This document shows positions 54,677-63,893 of a stretch of 64,000 nt of DNA, piece by piece. The position numbers were made by a program, and so were the translations under genes. Location: NCBI RefSeq assembly GCF_902364025.1, contig NZ_CABJCG010000013.1:1-64000 (forward strand). The letters run 5' to 3'. The first letter of the stretch is position 1. Each line of letters opens with the position of its first letter. The stretch comes from Enterocloster lavalensis. Its GTDB lineage: Bacteria; Bacillota; Clostridia; Lachnospirales; Lachnospiraceae. Below the pieces are notes generated by a model, which saw only the letters and a program-made list of their open reading frames with translations, was not told the origin of the DNA and made no database searches.

Positions 54677-56548
54677 TTACAATTTCCGTAATTTCCTATA
54701 ATATTTTTTCGCGTAGCGGTACATGATGATCGTGTATTCGCCGAACTCGTCGCCCAGCACGCTCTTGTAAACCGCCCACAGACTCCACAGAAAACCGCCA
54801 AGGGCCGCGTAGGCGTAGGTGGCGAACTGCTCCTCCCCGGAAGGTTCCCGTTTCAGATAAATCCGAAGCAGATGATCCAGCTGCTCCTCGTCGTAGTAGG
54901 AATAAATCGCGCACATGGCCACGTCGATCATGGGGTCGCACATCCCCGCGTACTCCCAGTCCAGCAGCTTTACCTCTCCATTTTCCAAAAACAGGTAATT
55001 GTCCACGTTGGCGTCGATGTGGGACAGGCATTTCTCCCGGCCCATGCCGTCCAGACGGTCCATCAGCCAGTTCATCCACTCCCGCACCTCCTCGTAGTCC
55101 TCGAAGAGAATGCCGCCGTGGCTTTTACAAAGCTTTTCATAAAATTCGATGCGCTCGCGGATATCAAAATCGTGCTGAACCCTGACGCCACTAGTATGCA
55201 GCTTTCGCAGCATTTCCATGCACTGTTCCAGGTCTCCCCAGTCTTCGGAGGAGGCATTGCGCGCGCCCTCGTAAAAGTCCGCGATCTTGTATCCTGTCTC
55301 CGGATTCAAATACAGCAGATGCTCTGTGATCCCCAGAGGCGTCACCGCATCGTAGACCTGCTTCTCCTGGACGCGGTTGACCAGCAGCTGGGTTCCCGGA
55401 CCCGGGATCCGGCAGATGCAGTGCTTGCCCTTCACCTGGAACAGGAAGGACTTGTTGGTCATCCCCGATTTCAGGCAGCGGATGTCCCGAATCTCGGACT
55501 CCGGCACCTCAAATACCCTGGACACCAGCTTTAACGCCTCGTTGTCCGAATGGTTCTGATACTTGGGGTCAAAGAGCCGCAGCTCCTCCAGGTTCTCAAA
55601 CTCGTACACCTGATGTTCCGGCTGGCGGTTGATATCCATCTCAATCTCACCCCAGCGCTCCGGGCTCACCCCGGACTCCTTCGCGGCCCGCTTAAGAAGC
55701 TCCGGGTCCTCCGCCGCCAGACGGTTTTTGGCCTCCCCGTCCAGCATGTCCGCCAGCACCTGTTCCCAGTAGAACTGCTCCGTCCCCGGCGTCTCATAGT
55801 AAGCCTTTAAAACCGGCATGAATTTTGCTGTAAACTCCCTCGAAAAATAAGCCGGCCCGTACATCACCCAGGCGTCCCTCCCGCCGATTCGCACGCCGGT
55901 GATCCGCCCCTTCTTATTATAAGACAGGCACCATTCCCTGGTCTCGCCCTTCTGAAGCTCCGAGGAGTACCAGGCCCCGCACTCGTAGGCGTGGTACATA
56001 TTCTCCCGCAGCCAGTTGTCCGAGGCCAGAAGGTACATGTTGCGGCCCTCCAGCACCTTGGCGGCGCGGTAGATGGTGGTCAGGGTGTTTTTGCTGGAAT
56101 ACTCCGGATTGTACAGCAGCTTCACGTCGTACTTGTCGATCAGATACTCGAATTTCTCCTTCAGATACCCCACCGCGATGGTGATGTCCCGGATTCCCGC
56201 CTCGTGGAGCTGGCGAATCTGGCGCTCGATCATGCGCTCCCCGAACACCTCCAACAGCCCCTTGGGCGTCTCAAACGTCAGGGGGACAAACCGGGAGCCG
56301 AATCCCGCGGCGATGATCAGAGCCCCGTCCACCTTGTACGGCTCCAGCAGCTTCCGACCTTCTTCCAAAATTTTCCACTTCCGTGAGGCGTTGTCCGGTC
56401 CGTCCTCCGCGATCAGCCCACGGCCCACGCACTCCTTCACCAGGGAATTCACCGTTCCCAGGGATACGTCCAGCTTCTGCGCCATCTCCCGCTGCGTAAT
56501 ATCCGGCTGTTCCAGCACAGCCCTGCATATAAGTCCATATCGATCCAT
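54677..56548 (-). CDS. HTH / nucleotidyltransferase / choline kinase-like fusion (LicC-LicA type)
   Basis: A 623-residue three-part protein. Residues 1-60 are a winged helix-turn-helix (ITQREMAQKLDVSLGTVNSLVKECVGRGL). About 75-310 is a nucleotidyltransferase with ALIIAAGFGSRFVPLTFETPKGLLEVFGERMIERQI, like the phosphocholine cytidylyltransferase LicC. About 335-623 is a choline/ethanolamine kinase-like domain with the kinase motif SHIDANVDNYLF (His510, Asp512, Asn517) and LLDWEYAG (Asp530). Together these could phosphorylate choline and activate it to CDP-choline, for phosphocholine on surface polymers; the helix-turn-helix may make it self-regulating. LicB and LicD are not in the window. The substrate could also be another amino alcohol or sugar. 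Confidence 0.87.
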   Translation of the reverse strand: MDRYGLICRAVLEQPDITQREMAQKLDVSLGTVNSLVKECVGRGLIAEDGPDNASRKWKILEEGRKLLEPYKVDGALIIAAGFGSRFVPLTFETPKGLLEVFGERMIERQIRQLHEAGIRDITIAVGYLKEKFEYLIDKYDVKLLYNPEYSSKNTLTTIYRAAKVLEGRNMYLLASDNWLRENMYHAYECGAWYSSELQKGETREWCLSYNKKGRITGVRIGGRDAWVMYGPAYFSREFTAKFMPVLKAYYETPGTEQFYWEQVLADMLDGEAKNRLAAEDPELLKRAAKESGVSPERWGEIEMDINRQPEHQVYEFENLEELRLFDPKYQNHSDNEALKLVSRVFEVPESEIRDIRCLKSGMTNKSFLFQVKGKHCICRIPGPGTQLLVNRVQEKQVYDAVTPLGITEHLLYLNPETGYKIADFYEGARNASSEDWGDLEQCMEMLRKLHTSGVRVQHDFDIRERIEFYEKLCKSHGGILFEDYEEVREWMNWLMDRLDGMGREKCLSHIDANVDNYLFLENGEVKLLDWEYAGMCDPMIDVAMCAIYSYYDEEQLDHLLRIYLKREPSGEEQFATYAYAALGGFLWSLWAVYKSVLGDEFGEYTIIMYRYAKKYYRKLRKL

Positions 56549-56682
56549 CCGCTTGTCCCCTCACTTTTGTTCAATTTATCTCATTTTCAAAAATATATGA
56601 ACATTATAACACGATCGACGAAAAATGCAAGGGGAACGAAAATTCCGGCAGATATTCACTGCCGGAATCGGGCCGCCCCCTC

Positions 56683-57360
56683 TTACCGCTTAAAACGCTG
56701 GGAGCGGAATTCAAACATATTTTCAAAAAATGTGAGTTCCGGCTGCGGCAGGAGAAAGGACGGCCTGCTGATGCTGCAAGTCTCGTTCCACTGATCCCGC
56801 ACATGTTCCACCGCCGTCTCCTCCTCAGGTTCCAGCTTCCACAATTTGTAAGCCACGCTCACATGAAACCCGTAGGAATCGTGGTCCGGGAATCGGATTC
56901 CCAACAGCTCCGACAGCTCGCTACGGTATTCTTCCATCCGCTTCCGGTCCGTCTCTGCGGCTGGCCGGAAGCGGACGATGATGATGTCCCGCTCTGTGTC
57001 AACCCGGTCAAAAACCATTTTCACCTGCCCCAGGGGTTTTGCCCTGGAAAACTGCTGCTCAAAAAACACGTCCGTTTCCTCCAGAGGCGTTTCCAGGCTC
57101 AGGTGACGGCTCCACAGCTCTGCCTTGCGGTCCTCGTCGCAGACGCCCTGAATGACCGTCATATGAAAGCTGTGCTCCGGGAGAAACGCGTACTTGCTCC
57201 CCTGGACTTCGCGGAAGGACCGGCTGATCCGGCTGATCAGAGGATAAATCTCCGAATCCTCGTGCAGCTTGCTGATGACCGTATTGCCCGGAAAGAAACG
57301 CACGCTTCCGTCCGGATTAAATTTTCTCCCGATATTTTTTGTCTCAATCCGTTGTTCCAT
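56683..57360 (-). CDS. DUF1868-like 2H phosphoesterase
   Basis: A 225-residue protein with the two HxT/S motifs of the 2H (LigT/cyclic phosphodiesterase) superfamily: SFHMTV (His66) and GFHVSVA (His166). The N-terminal NIGRKFNPDGSVRFFPGNTVI fits the DUF1868 group. It should open 2',3'-cyclic phosphates or act on similar small molecules or RNA ends; the substrate is not known. GGAAAGGGAAT precedes the ATG. It is on the same strand as the ABC permease genes, 12 bases past their end, and so could be the last gene of that operon. Confidence 0.82.
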   Translation of the reverse strand: MEQRIETKNIGRKFNPDGSVRFFPGNTVISKLHEDSEIYPLISRISRSFREVQGSKYAFLPEHSFHMTVIQGVCDEDRKAELWSRHLSLETPLEETDVFFEQQFSRAKPLGQVKMVFDRVDTERDIIIVRFRPAAETDRKRMEEYRSELSELLGIRFPDHDSYGFHVSVAYKLWKLEPEEETAVEHVRDQWNETCSISRPSFLLPQPELTFFENMFEFRSQRFKR

Positions 57361-57371
57361 ATTCCCTTTCC

Positions 57372-58196
57372 CTAACCTTTCACCGCCCCGTCGGCGATTC
57401 CTTTAATAAAATATTTCTGCATGGACAAATAGAGCAGAATCGGCGGCACGATGGCCAACAGCGCCGCGGCCGCCCCCGCGTTCAGATCCGAGGCATTTTC
57501 GGTAAAGAACGAGGCGATGGCCAGCGTGATCGTCCTGCACTGGGATTTCTGCAAAAAGTACAGTTGAAACGCGTAGTCATTCCAGATGTAGACGCTGGTC
57601 AGAATGACGACGCTGGCGGTAACAGGCTTGAGCGCCGGCATAACCACGCGGTAGAACACCCCGAACCTGCTGCAGCCGTCGATCAGCCCCGCCTCATCCA
57701 GTTCCCGCGGTATGGTGGCGATGAAATTGGTGAACAGGAAAATGCTGATCGGCAGATTGTACGTGACCGAAACCATAATGATGCCCCAAAACCTGTTGAT
57801 CCCGCCGATTGCCACCATCGTCTTGTACAGCGGCACCAGAACGCTCAACGGCGGCACCATCATCACCGACACGATAAAACTCAGAATCAACCGGTTCATC
57901 TTCGTCTTAACCCTGGAAAGCGGGTAGGCCGCCATGGCTCCCACCAGAACGATCAGCACGACCGCGACCACCGTTATCAGCAGCGTGTTGAAAACCGCGT
58001 GCACAAGGTTGCCCTTGGCCAGGGCTGTGCTGAAATTGTCCATCTGGAGGTATCCCGGCATTTTCCAGCGGGAGCTGGTGTCCATCTGCCGCTTCAGCGC
58101 CACGGAGACGAGAATATAAAATGGGATAAAATGGAAAACAACGATTCCCAGCGCCGCAGCCGTTTTCCACCAGGTATTTTTACGCGCCTTTGTCAA
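57372..58196 (-). CDS. carbohydrate ABC transporter permease (MalG-type)
   Basis: A 274-residue permease with six predicted helices. The coupling loop ELDEAGLIDGCSRFGVFYRVVMPALKP is the MalG EAA-like motif. It starts with TTG overlapping the stop of the partner permease gene, with GGTGG seven bases ahead; no other early start exists. The 2H phosphoesterase gene follows 11 bases later. Confidence 0.92.
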   Translation of the reverse strand: MTKARKNTWWKTAAALGIVVFHFIPFYILVSVALKRQMDTSSRWKMPGYLQMDNFSTALAKGNLVHAVFNTLLITVVAVVLIVLVGAMAAYPLSRVKTKMNRLILSFIVSVMMVPPLSVLVPLYKTMVAIGGINRFWGIIMVSVTYNLPISIFLFTNFIATIPRELDEAGLIDGCSRFGVFYRVVMPALKPVTASVVILTSVYIWNDYAFQLYFLQKSQCRTITLAIASFFTENASDLNAGAAAALLAIVPPILLYLSMQKYFIKGIADGAVKG

Positions 58197-59086
58197 TTCA
58201 ATTCCACCGCCTTTTTCTCAATGTAACCGCGCACCACCACGCTGATGAACATAATAAACACAAACGTAAACAGCCCGATAGCGGCGGAATAACCCGCGCT
58301 CTGATTCTCAAAATAGGTATAATTGATCAGGGTCTGCAGCGAATGGGAGGCGTAGCCCGGGCCTCCCCCGGTCATGGAAACCACGATGCCGAACAGCTTC
58401 AAACCGCCGATCAGATTCAGGATAATGTTCGTGGCCAGCGCCGGCAGCAGCTGGGGCAGGGTGATGTAGCGGAACCTCTGCCACGCGCCAGCCCCGTCCA
58501 GGGACGCCGCCTCGTAGTAATCGGTGGGGATACCGTTTAACCCCGCAATAAAAATAATCATGGTCTTGCCCACATACTGAACGCCGTTGATCAACGTGAT
58601 GATCACCACGGCCCTGGCCCCCTGGGCCATCCAGTCCAAAGGCTCCGCTCCCAAAAGCAGCATGATGTCGTTCAGCGCTCCCTGGTCGTACTGCACCATA
58701 AAATACCAGATGTAACCCGCGATCAGCTGGGATACCATCACCGGAATGTAGATGACCGTTCTGGCAAAGGTGCGCCCGCAGAACCGGTCCTGAAGCAGCA
58801 GGGCGTACAGGAGCCCCAGGCCGGTCTGGATCAGCGCGCTGCCGAAGCCGTAAACCAGGGTGTTGCGAAACGCTGTGTGGAACATCACATCGGTGAACAA
58901 TTTCCGGTAATTCTGCAGGCCCACGTATTTGTAGGTCTGGGAGTACCCGTTCCAGTTGGTCAGGGAAATGTGGACGCCCTGGATCAGCGGGTAGATCACA
59001 AACACAATCATCAGCGCCACTGCCGGCAGGTACATCAGGCAGAGCCCTCTCTCGGAATTGACCTTCCGCATAAAATGTGTATTCAC
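58193..59086 (-). CDS. carbohydrate ABC transporter permease (MalF-type)
   Basis: A 297-residue permease. The coupling loop YYEAASLDGAGAWQRFRYITLPQLLPA is the MalF EAA motif. Start choice is uncertain: a GTG at 59104 overlaps the stop of the binding-protein gene; a GTG at 59086 has AAAGGG seven bases ahead and is preferred; an ATG lies six codons later. It is the middle gene of the binding-protein, MalF-type and MalG-type set. The ATPase is not here, as is common when a shared MsmK-type ATPase is used. Confidence 0.9.
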   Translation of the reverse strand: MNTHFMRKVNSERGLCLMYLPAVALMIVFVIYPLIQGVHISLTNWNGYSQTYKYVGLQNYRKLFTDVMFHTAFRNTLVYGFGSALIQTGLGLLYALLLQDRFCGRTFARTVIYIPVMVSQLIAGYIWYFMVQYDQGALNDIMLLLGAEPLDWMAQGARAVVIITLINGVQYVGKTMIIFIAGLNGIPTDYYEAASLDGAGAWQRFRYITLPQLLPALATNIILNLIGGLKLFGIVVSMTGGGPGYASHSLQTLINYTYFENQSAGYSAAIGLFTFVFIMFISVVVRGYIEKKAVELN

Positions 59087-59100
59087 TCTACAGCCCTTTC

Positions 59101-60441
59101 TCACTCGTTATTCTGCTCACGGAATTTGATATAGTCCTCCCCCATCATCTGACAGGCTTTATCCACATCCACGTCCCCTGCGATCAGCGCAGAGCCCACG
59201 GTTTTCATAGTGCTCCACATGCCGTTGGGCAGGTATTCCCGGTCAAATTTGGGGAATACACGGGAATCCGCATATTTCTCGTAGCTCTCGTTGACGACGC
59301 CCAGATTGCCGGTGGCCCCTTTCATGCTGGCCGGCATGCCGCTGGCGGTGGAAACCTTCTCAATGTTCTCCTTTTCCGCCATAAAGCGCAGCAGTTCGAG
59401 GGCCAGCTCCTGGTTGGGACCGTCCTTCCACACGCCGTAAGCTTCCCGCTCTCCGCCCAAAAGCACCGGCTCATCCTCTGGGGAGGCCGTGGGCACGGGC
59501 ATCATGGCCAGACCAGCGTCCGCCTTTAACGCGTAGGCATCCGCCATGGTCGCGTTGTTCTCCAGCGCAAAGAGCACTTCCCCTCCTGCCAGCTTCTGGG
59601 GAATCGTGATGGGATCCGCGGTCTGATAATCCTTATTCAGATACCCGGAATCCCGGAGTTTGGTGATCAGCTGGAACACCGGCGCGTAATTGGCCCAGTC
59701 AAAGCTTCCGTCCTTCAGCTCGGCCCTGTAATTGTCCGCCTCGTCGGTGATCAGATAGGTGGGGGACACGGTGTTAATCACGCCTGCCAGCTTGCCCGGA
59801 TCCTTCCCCGCCAGATACACGGGGGTGTAACCCTGGTTTTTGGCCTCCTCGCATGCGTCCAGAAATTCATCCCAGGTTTTGGGAACTTCCTTTCCCAGCT
59901 TTTCCAGCAGGTCCGCGTTGTAGACGATCCCCGACTTGTCCACGTTCATGGGCAGGGCGTAAATCTGCCCTTCGCTGTCGCTCATAACCGGCAGAATCTC
60001 CTCCACCAGATCGCCGTACCACTCCTGATCGTTTAAGGGGCGCAGATACTCACTGTAGCGGTTGACCGACCAGCCGTGGGTCGCGAACAGGTCGGGAAGG
60101 TCGTTGGCCGCCATTTTCGCCTTCATCAGCTGTTCGTAGTCCTTGCCCTGGCTGCTGTACTCGATCTCCACCCCCGGGTTCTCCTCCATAAACCTGGCAA
60201 ATACCTCGTTCATCGCCTCAAATGTGCCGCCGGAGGCGTTGGTCATGATCACCAGCTTGCCGGTCAGCTCCCCGGCCCCGCCTTCCTCCGTTGTACCGGC
60301 CCCACTCTGTCCGGTCTGAGCCTGTCCGGCCTGGGTCTGCGCCGCCGTCTCCGGGGTTTCGCCCGTTTTTGCCCCGCAGCCCGCCAGAAGCGTCATTGCC
60401 CCCGCGCAGGCCAAAGCCCGCCATAACCATGTTTTTTTCAT
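59101..60441 (-). CDS. carbohydrate ABC transporter substrate-binding lipoprotein
   Basis: A 446-residue family 1 binding protein. The signal peptide ends in a lipobox with Cys22 (LLAGC), then a Gln/Thr/Gly linker, then the sugar-binding fold (GKLVIMTNASGGTFEAMNEVFARFMEENPGVEIEY and later). I chose the ATG at 60441: AGGAGG is nine bases ahead, whereas the ATG two codons upstream is only three bases from it. It heads the importer operon and is divergent from the two-component genes that probably control it. The ligand is unknown. Confidence 0.92.
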   Translation of the reverse strand: MKKTWLWRALACAGAMTLLAGCGAKTGETPETAAQTQAGQAQTGQSGAGTTEEGGAGELTGKLVIMTNASGGTFEAMNEVFARFMEENPGVEIEYSSQGKDYEQLMKAKMAANDLPDLFATHGWSVNRYSEYLRPLNDQEWYGDLVEEILPVMSDSEGQIYALPMNVDKSGIVYNADLLEKLGKEVPKTWDEFLDACEEAKNQGYTPVYLAGKDPGKLAGVINTVSPTYLITDEADNYRAELKDGSFDWANYAPVFQLITKLRDSGYLNKDYQTADPITIPQKLAGGEVLFALENNATMADAYALKADAGLAMMPVPTASPEDEPVLLGGEREAYGVWKDGPNQELALELLRFMAEKENIEKVSTASGMPASMKGATGNLGVVNESYEKYADSRVFPKFDREYLPNGMWSTMKTVGSALIAGDVDVDKACQMMGEDYIKFREQNNE

Positions 60442-60489
60442 TTTCATAGCCCTCCTGTTGTTTACTTTTACCGTTGTTTGGATGAACAA

Positions 60490-60517
60490 ATTGTAGCACG
60501 GGCGTTCCCGGACGGAA
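60490..60517 (-). promoter_or_regulatory. candidate promoter of the sugar importer operon
   Basis: Minus-strand TTCCGT (60517-60512), a 16-base spacer and TACAAT (60495-60490), about 50 bases from the start. The -35 is weak, as expected for a promoter that needs an activator such as the AraC-type response regulator. Confidence 0.4.
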
Positions 60518-60568
60518 TATTTCATTTCTACGGTCCGATTGCCAAAATCTACAAAATCCGCAAATTGA

Positions 60569-60597
60569 TTGAAACGGCTGTCCATTTATACTAGAAT
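60569..60597 (+). promoter_or_regulatory. promoter of the YesM/YesN-type two-component genes
   Basis: TTGAAA (60569-60574), a 17-base spacer and TAGAAT (60592-60597), about 30 bases before the ATG. Confidence 0.6.
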
Positions 60598-60628
60598 TAT
60601 TTTATTCATTAGACGGAGGTCTGCCACG

Positions 60629-62365
60629 ATGAAGCGACTTAAGACACCCAAATTTTCCTTCAGCCTGATTCTCAACTTTTTGATCAGCACCCTGATCCCG
60701 TTTGTCCTGGTCACCCTGCTGATCGCCAATCTCTACAAATACAATTATACCCGGGATGTCTTTAATCTGGTAGACAATTCGCTGGTGTCCATTTCCCAGA
60801 ACATCTATCTGTACCTCTCGGAGCTGGACCGCGCCACCTTGACCCCCTATTACAATGAGGACTTTTTCGCCACCTTAAAGCACATCAAGGAGAGCTCCGG
60901 CCGCCAGTCGGTCCTGGAACAGGCGCAGCTGGAGAATTCCCTGGGTTACCTCATGAGCTTTATCCGCTACACCAGGGAGGATATCGCCGGTTCCATCATT
61001 GTTGCGGGGGGAGACTGCATCTACAGCACCACCAACATGGTGGACAGCTCCGTGGACCCCGACTATCCGTTCTCCGAACAGGAATGGTACCGGGAGGCCC
61101 TGGCCTTAAAGGGCAGGCCCCTGTTCGTATCCCCCCACAGCCAGGATTATTACGTTCCCAACACGAACCCCCAGGTCATCTCCGTGGCCAGGGCCATCGT
61201 CAACCTCAGGACCCGGCAGCCCCTCTGCGTGATCAAGGTGGACGCCAACACGGTGATTTTCGAGAAAGTCCTGCAGGATATCGTCTTTCATGTGCCCTCC
61301 ACCGTGATCGTGACCGACCAGTCCGGCCATGTGGTGTACAGCACCCTGCCGGTGGATGGCCTGGACGAGGCGGACTTAAGCCGGGACTCGGTTAAAATAA
61401 ACTACGGCGGACAGCCCTATCTGAAGCGGTCCCAGCCGGTCCGGGACTATGGCTGGAACGTGCACGTGCTGTTAAAGGAATCCGCAGTCAACTCCAACAT
61501 TTTTTATATTTACGCCACCGCCTTTCTGCTCTACCTGGTGGGCCTGCTCACCGCCCTGGCCTTCTATTTCTGGCGGTCCAGGCGTCTCATCCACACGGTG
61601 GACACCATCAACGGCCTGCTGGAGCAGATCCAGAACGGCAATTTCAAGGCCCGCTACACGCCGGACAGCCCCAACGAGCTGAAGCTCATCATCGACTCCG
61701 TCAACTATATCGCGGAGATGCTGGAGGAGCGGATGGAGCGGGAGTATCAGATGGCGGTGGAACAGAAAACCTTTCAATTCAAGGCGCTGCAGGCGCAGAT
61801 CAACCCCCATTTCCTGTTCAACACCCTCAACAGCTTTATCGCGCTGAACCAGATGTCCATGCGAAGCGAGCTGGAATCCGCGATCTATTCGCTGACCCGG
61901 ATGCTGCGCTACAGTCTGGGCGAGGGGTCCACAAGCACGGTGGCCCAGGAGCTGGAATTTTTGGAAAACTACTGTATGCTGCAGAAGCTGCGCTTCCAGA
62001 AACGCCTGGAGTACCGGATTCAGTATGATCCCGACACCGGGCAGACCCGGATTCCCAAGCTGCTTTTACAGCCTCTGGTGGAAAATGCGATTATCCACGG
62101 AATCGAGCCGTCCGGCCAGAACTGTCACCTGAATCTGTCCGTGTTCCGCCTCTCGCCCTCCCGGATCATGATCACCATCGAGGACGACGGCATCGGCTTT
62201 GACCAGGAAATGACCACAAGGCACATGGGGCTTTCCAATGTCGCCAAACGCCTGACGCTGATTGACAGCCGCAACTGTATGGAAATTGAGAGTTCTCCGG
62301 GAGAGGGAACGATCATCACACTTGAGATACAGACAGAGGAGCCCCATGAAATTTCTGATTGCTGA
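60629..62365 (+). CDS. YesM-type sensor histidine kinase
   Basis: A 578-residue membrane kinase. Two membrane helices (about 12-34 and 292-314) flank a dCache-like extracellular sensor. A HAMP region, the His_kinase segment QINPHFLFNTLNSF with His394 as the phosphorylation site, and a C-terminal ATPase domain (VENAIIHGIEPSGQN, DDGIGFD, SSPGEGTIITLEI) follow. The ATG at 60629 has GGAGG nine bases ahead; an open frame upstream has no good start. It overlaps the response-regulator gene by 20 bases. Confidence 0.93.
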   Translation: MKRLKTPKFSFSLILNFLISTLIPFVLVTLLIANLYKYNYTRDVFNLVDNSLVSISQNIYLYLSELDRATLTPYYNEDFFATLKHIKESSGRQSVLEQAQLENSLGYLMSFIRYTREDIAGSIIVAGGDCIYSTTNMVDSSVDPDYPFSEQEWYREALALKGRPLFVSPHSQDYYVPNTNPQVISVARAIVNLRTRQPLCVIKVDANTVIFEKVLQDIVFHVPSTVIVTDQSGHVVYSTLPVDGLDEADLSRDSVKINYGGQPYLKRSQPVRDYGWNVHVLLKESAVNSNIFYIYATAFLLYLVGLLTALAFYFWRSRRLIHTVDTINGLLEQIQNGNFKARYTPDSPNELKLIIDSVNYIAEMLEERMEREYQMAVEQKTFQFKALQAQINPHFLFNTLNSFIALNQMSMRSELESAIYSLTRMLRYSLGEGSTSTVAQELEFLENYCMLQKLRFQKRLEYRIQYDPDTGQTRIPKLLLQPLVENAIIHGIEPSGQNCHLNLSVFRLSPSRIMITIEDDGIGFDQEMTTRHMGLSNVAKRLTLIDSRNCMEIESSPGEGTIITLEIQTEEPHEISDC

Positions 62366-63776
62366 CGATGAACAGCTGGTCCGGCTGACCATTCGGACCA
62401 TTTTGAACAATTACGGCATCGAGAACGAGGACATTTACCAGGCAGGCACCGGGCAGGAGATGCTGGCCGTGCTGAAGGAGCGCCGGGTCGACCTGGCTTT
62501 TGTGGACATCCGCATGCCGGGGATGACCGGCCTTGAGGCGATCCGTCAGAGCATCGCCCTGTCCGGCCGCACCTCCTTCTACATTCTCACCGGGTATGAC
62601 CGCTTTGAGTACGCGCGGGAAGCCATCTCCATCGGGGTGAAGGATTTTCTGCTCAAACCGCTGGAAACGCAAACCGTGGAGGAAATTTTAAAACGGGAGC
62701 GCGCCCACCAGGAGAGCGCCCGCCGCCAGAAACGCAGCGAATTCGCCTCCCTGGTGTCCTCCGCCCTGCTGACCGGTTCCGGGAGCGCCTCCTCCGCGCT
62801 CCACTGCCTCCCCTGCCTCTGCACCTTTGACCGGCCGGCCAACGTGGACCTGGAATTTTTTTACCGCTGTGAGGACGTTTTCACCTCCGTCCACACCGTG
62901 ATCCTGCCCTTTCCCAATATGTCCTATGTGGTGTTCTGCTCCGCCGCGCCCGTTTCCGAGAAACCGCTGCTGGCGCAGATCCACACCCTGTTTTCCTCCG
63001 CCGCAGAGTCCCGGGGATGGGAAACCGCCTCGGCCTTCTGCTTTTCCACCGCAGTCTCCCCCGCGCAGCTGGCCGAAGCCTTTTCCACGCTGAAACGCTA
63101 CGCGGCCGTGCGCCTGACCCATGGGCTCAGACGGTTCTACACCGTTTCCCCGTCCCACCCGCCGGTGTCCGGCAGCCGTCTGCTCCCGGCCGTTCTGATC
63201 CTGCAGCTGAAGGACGACTATCTGGACGGCTCCTATGTGGATTATGTCAATCACCTGGAACAGCTCACGGCAGCGCTCAAAAACGCGCCCGATCTGTTCG
63301 GACGCGCCTCCCTGCACCATATCAACACCTGGCTTTCCCTGTGCTTTGCCAGGCCGGAAACGCCCCTGGACTCCCCGGAAGGCTTTTACCGGCATTTCCA
63401 GGCCCTGTCCCGCCATCTTTTGTCCCCCGGCGAGCAGAAAATGTCCTCCATCGAGACCATCATCCGCTACACGGACGACCACTACACCGAGGACATCTCA
63501 GTCAACGGCCTGGCCGACCAATTCGGCCTCACCCCCAATTATCTCAGCGCGCAGTTCAAGCGGGAGACCGGGATGAAATTCACCGACTACGTCACTGGAC
63601 TGCGTTTGGCGCAGGCAAAAAAACTGCTGGTGGAGTCGCCGCTTCAGGTAAAGCAGATCGCCTCCCGGGTCGGCTACTACACCACCAGCCATTTTATCAA
63701 GGCCTTCGTGCGCCGCGAGGAAATGACGCCCCTGGAATACCGGAACCGGTACAAAACGGTGAGACCGGAGGAATAA
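62346..63776 (+). CDS. YesN-type response regulator with AraC DNA-binding domain
   Basis: A 476-residue response regulator. The receiver domain (1-120) has the acidic pair in IADDEQ and phospho-acceptor Asp54 (LAFVDIRMPG), with Lys in KDFLLKP. The middle region is variable. The C-terminal ~100 residues are two AraC helix-turn-helix motifs (DISVNGLADQFGLTPNYLSAQFKRETGMKFTDYVTGLRLAQAKKLL; VKQIASRVGYYTTSHFIKAFVRREEMTPLEYRNRY). The start is set by GAGGAG before the ATG; the frame upstream is inside the kinase gene. Its target is probably the divergent importer. Confidence 0.94.
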   Translation: MKFLIADDEQLVRLTIRTILNNYGIENEDIYQAGTGQEMLAVLKERRVDLAFVDIRMPGMTGLEAIRQSIALSGRTSFYILTGYDRFEYAREAISIGVKDFLLKPLETQTVEEILKRERAHQESARRQKRSEFASLVSSALLTGSGSASSALHCLPCLCTFDRPANVDLEFFYRCEDVFTSVHTVILPFPNMSYVVFCSAAPVSEKPLLAQIHTLFSSAAESRGWETASAFCFSTAVSPAQLAEAFSTLKRYAAVRLTHGLRRFYTVSPSHPPVSGSRLLPAVLILQLKDDYLDGSYVDYVNHLEQLTAALKNAPDLFGRASLHHINTWLSLCFARPETPLDSPEGFYRHFQALSRHLLSPGEQKMSSIETIIRYTDDHYTEDISVNGLADQFGLTPNYLSAQFKRETGMKFTDYVTGLRLAQAKKLLVESPLQVKQIASRVGYYTTSHFIKAFVRREEMTPLEYRNRYKTVRPEE

Positions 63777-63780
63777 CCGG

Positions 63781-63813
63781 CAAGCGCCCGCAGGCTGCGC
63801 CAGCGGCCCGCTG
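63781..63813. repeat. dispersed GC-rich palindromic repeat, copy C
   Basis: CCGCAGGC-TGC-GCCAGCGG, with one stem mismatch, in the same orientation as the copies at 6210 and 53360. It lies directly after the response-regulator stop. Confidence 0.6.
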
Positions 63814-63828
63814 CATCCGGCAAAAAAC

Positions 63829-63864
63829 CGCCCATGGCAGCGGGTGTGACCGCAGTCATGGGCG
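63829..63864. terminator. bidirectional terminator between the response regulator and glutamine synthetase genes
   Basis: CGCCCATG pairs with CATGGGCG, with an inner GCGG/CCGC stem. TTTTT follows on the plus strand and TTTTTT on the minus strand. Confidence 0.85.
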
Positions 63865-63893
63865 ATTTTTCTTCTTTTATTATAAATGGTTCA

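Noticed and set aside
57372..60441. The sugar importer as a broken system because it lacks an ATPase gene
   Set aside because: Family 1 sugar importers in Firmicutes often share one MsmK-type ATPase coded elsewhere.
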